A DNA stretch of 7,186 bases from Lachnospiraceae bacterium (GTDB taxonomy: Bacteria; Bacillota; Clostridia; Lachnospirales; Lachnospiraceae): NCBI GenBank assembly GCA_900764225.1, contig CAAFNG010000130.1:1-7186 (forward strand), in the 5' to 3' direction. Below are positions 5,374 through 7,186 of this stretch, one piece after another. How positions within the stretch are numbered: the stretch's first letter is position 1; each line of letters starts with the position of its first letter. Both the position numbers and the translations under genes were made by a program. Under the pieces are notes generated by a model, which saw only the letters and a program-made list of their open reading frames with translations, searched no databases and was not told where the DNA came from.

Positions 5374-7186
5374 TTATTTAACAGTTACCTTACATGTTAC
5401 TTTCTTGTTACCACTCTTAACAGTAATTGTTGCTGTTCCTTTTTTCTTTGCTGTGATCTCACCTTTGCTGTTTACAGTAGCTACATTTTTATTTGAAGTT
5501 GTGTATGTGATCTTCTCAGTGGAAGTAAACGGACTGATTACCGGTTTCAGTGTTGTTTTCTTTCCTTTTGTCAGAGTAAGAGAAGATTTTACACCGGAAA
5601 TCTTAGTTGTTTTTACAGCTGTTTTCTGTACGGTTACTGTAATATAACCTTTTTTTCCACTCTTTAATGTTACTGTAATTTTGGCTGTTCCGGTTTTCTT
5701 TCCGGCTTTGATCTCGCCCTTGCTGTTTACAGTCACAATATTTTTGTTGCTGGATGTCCAGGATTTTACGGAATCACCATTTGCAAGACCTGTTGCTTTT
5801 ACTCTGGTTGTAAGCTGATTTACCTTAAGTGTGAATTTTGTTACATTCAGTTTCAGAGTCGGAGTAAGTTTTTTACCGTAAGGTCTGGTTGATTTTGTCT
5901 TATATCCGCATTTTGAGCATACCTTTGTCTGTACTGCCGGTTTGAATACAGTTGCCTTTGCAGTTGTTTTCCAGGTGTAAGTATGTGCAATTACCGGGAT
6001 CTTTTCTGTCTTTGTCTTTCCGCAGACGCTGCAGGTATATGTTTTTACACCTGTTGTCTTGCAGGTTGCTGCCTTGGTTACTTTTCCGTTGTTCCATTTA
6101 TGCTGGGATGTTACCGGGATCTTTTCTGTTTTTGTCTTGCCGCAGACGCTGCAGGTATATGTTTTAATGCCTGTGGTCTTGCAGGTTGCTGCCTTGGTCA
6201 CTTTTCCGTTATCCCATTTGTGCTGATGCGGAACTACCGGAAGTTCTTCTGTCTTTTCATAGCCACATACTGTACAGGTGTATGTTTTAGCACCTTTCTC
6301 TGTATAAGTTGCTTTTTTTGTTACTTTACCTTCATCAAAGGTATGTGCTGCGTATCCGTTCTTTCTTTCGTTGCTTGAAATATTACACCATCCGCCATCA
6401 GTGCACTCATGCCAGTGTGCATTTTCATCTGATGTCCAGGCTTCTGACCAGGTGTGAACGCCCTCTTCTCCATACCAGTCTGTATAGTGAAGCACGATCT
6501 GGTCGTTATTCTGTACTTTCTGTTCAGCAATTCCAACCTCTGGATAAACGCCGTTTATCGTGTCCATCCAACCGCTGTTTTTACCGTTTGTAAATTCACC
6601 AAGTGTAACACCATCTTTTGTGATAGACGCGATGTAGTTTCCGGATGGATTATCGCATGTCATGTTATTCGCAAGCAGTGCTGCGTCAATAACATCTTTT
6701 GCTGTAGATCCCTCTACAACGGTATACTCGCTCTGCTCAAGCCAGGTTTCCAGATTTCCTGCATAATATGTATGATACTCATGATCTGCATCGCTGTCAT
6801 GAACATGATCACCTAAAATTGTAAGGGAAACCTTAATCTTCGGAGCAACCAGTCTGACAAGCTTGTCTGCATCCACACCAAGAGGATCATCTGTACGGTT
6901 CTGCTGTGCCTTGGTTGCACCGGAAATACCGCTTGGTCTTCCGTTTTCTGAGCTGTAATAGATTACCCCTTCAACAGGTGCAGGATTTGCGTAACTTGTA
7001 TCAACAAAATCAACTGCGCCGATACCCTTTACGCCTTTACATGTATACTCATTATTCTCAATAACATTATATTTATCAATACCTTTGATATAACCGATCA
7101 CGCCGCCGACACGTGTTCCGTCTGTTGCGCTTACGGTTCCCTCAAAGGAATTGTTCTGTACATACTGAGTGCCGTTCTCCCAGCAC
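5374..7186 (-). CDS. Large surface protein: GLUG-like repeats, DUF4430, CxxC repeats, two Big2 domains (5' truncated)
   Basis: The frame is open to the window end, leaving 603 residues and the stop codon; the N-terminus lies outside. Residues are numbered from the window end. Residues 1-60 look like GLUG-type beta-repeat sequence (NNSFEGTVSATDG, RVGGVIGYI). Residues about 116-236 are a DUF4430 domain (ETWLEQSEYTVVEGSTAKDV, NSGWMDTINGVYPEVG, VQNNDQIVLHY). Then comes a His/Trp segment (HTWSEAW, HWHEC) and four modules of about 40 residues with CTVC, CSVC, CSVC and CSKC at 304, 345, 385 and 423. Two Big2 Ig-like domains follow (about 441-519 and 525-603), each with the WTSSNKN or YTTSNKN and VNSKGEI signature. 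There is no LPxTG motif or membrane tail; the protein stops at the last Ig strand. The C-terminal half is rich in Lys and Thr. It is probably an extracellular binding protein, and ligand capture through DUF4430 is inference. Confidence 0.92.
   Translation of the reverse strand, partial: CWENGTQYVQNNSFEGTVSATDGTRVGGVIGYIKGIDKYNVIENNEYTCKGVKGIGAVDFVDTSYANPAPVEGVIYYSSENGRPSGISGATKAQQNRTDDPLGVDADKLVRLVAPKIKVSLTILGDHVHDSDADHEYHTYYAGNLETWLEQSEYTVVEGSTAKDVIDAALLANNMTCDNPSGNYIASITKDGVTLGEFTNGKNSGWMDTINGVYPEVGIAEQKVQNNDQIVLHYTDWYGEEGVHTWSEAWTSDENAHWHECTDGGWCNISSNERKNGYAAHTFDEGKVTKKATYTEKGAKTYTCTVCGYEKTEELPVVPHQHKWDNGKVTKAATCKTTGIKTYTCSVCGKTKTEKIPVTSQHKWNNGKVTKAATCKTTGVKTYTCSVCGKTKTEKIPVIAHTYTWKTTAKATVFKPAVQTKVCSKCGYKTKSTRPYGKKLTPTLKLNVTKFTLKVNQLTTRVKATGLANGDSVKSWTSSNKNIVTVNSKGEIKAGKKTGTAKITVTLKSGKKGYITVTVQKTAVKTTKISGVKSSLTLTKGKKTTLKPVISPFTSTEKITYTTSNKNVATVNSKGEITAKKKGTATITVKSGNKKVTCKVTVK
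5991..6230. repeat. Tandem 120-bp coding repeat (two near-identical copies)
   Basis: Copies at 5991-6110 and 6111-6230 match at 106 of 120 positions by eye, with only 10 differences in the first 110 bases. Each encodes one 40-residue CxxC module (HKWxNGKVTKAATCKTTG and KTYTCSVCGKTKTEKIPV). Diverged copies of the same module flank them on both sides (about 6231-6350 and 5900-5990). The DNA similarity points to recent duplication or gene conversion inside the gene. Confidence 0.9.

Noticed and set aside
5991..6350. CRISPR array or intergenic tandem repeat
   Set aside because: The 120-bp units have no spacers, keep the reading frame and encode protein modules, so they are coding repeats.

Overview
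The window looks like the edge of a contig from a gut-type Clostridia genome, most likely Lachnospiraceae. I infer this from moderately low GC, strong AGGAGG-like ribosome binding sites, and the protein types present: secreted multidomain proteins with Big2 Ig-like domains, DUF4430 domains, CxxC-repeat modules and a BspA-type leucine-rich-repeat protein. No marker gene is present, so species and genus stay open.

Layout. Bases 1-30 are not biological: they are the end of the Nextera read-2 transposase adapter. Bases 31-2422 (minus strand) encode a secreted protein with an acidic N-terminal half and a squalene-cyclase/prenyltransferase-like alpha/alpha barrel, cut off at its C-terminus by the adapter. 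Only 20 bases separate it from the gene upstream (2443-3960, minus), a membrane-anchored protein with a FecR-like domain, a long polar and acidic linker and a C-terminal DUF4430 domain. These two genes form an operon. It has a clear promoter (TTGACA-17-TATACT, 4183-4211) and a leader of about 215 bases that contains a strong intrinsic terminator just before the first gene, which suggests transcription attenuation or a riboswitch of a class I could not identify. A second promoter (4232-4260) points the other way to a leaderless BspA-type LRR protein (4475-5302, plus). That gene ends at a 13-bp bidirectional terminator shared with a convergent gene (5374 to the window end, minus). The last gene is a large, N-terminally truncated surface-type protein with GLUG-like repeats, DUF4430, CxxC repeats and two Big2 domains.

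How the genes may work together. DUF4430 is related to the C-terminal domain of animal cobalamin carriers (transcobalamin, intrinsic factor), and the barrel of the 31-2422 protein belongs to the same broad fold class as the N-terminal domain of those carriers. In this window the two halves sit on separate, co-transcribed genes, and a second DUF4430 protein lies nearby. A cell-surface ligand-capture system, possibly for corrinoids, is therefore a reasonable hypothesis. No cobalamin riboswitch or transporter is visible, so it remains inference.
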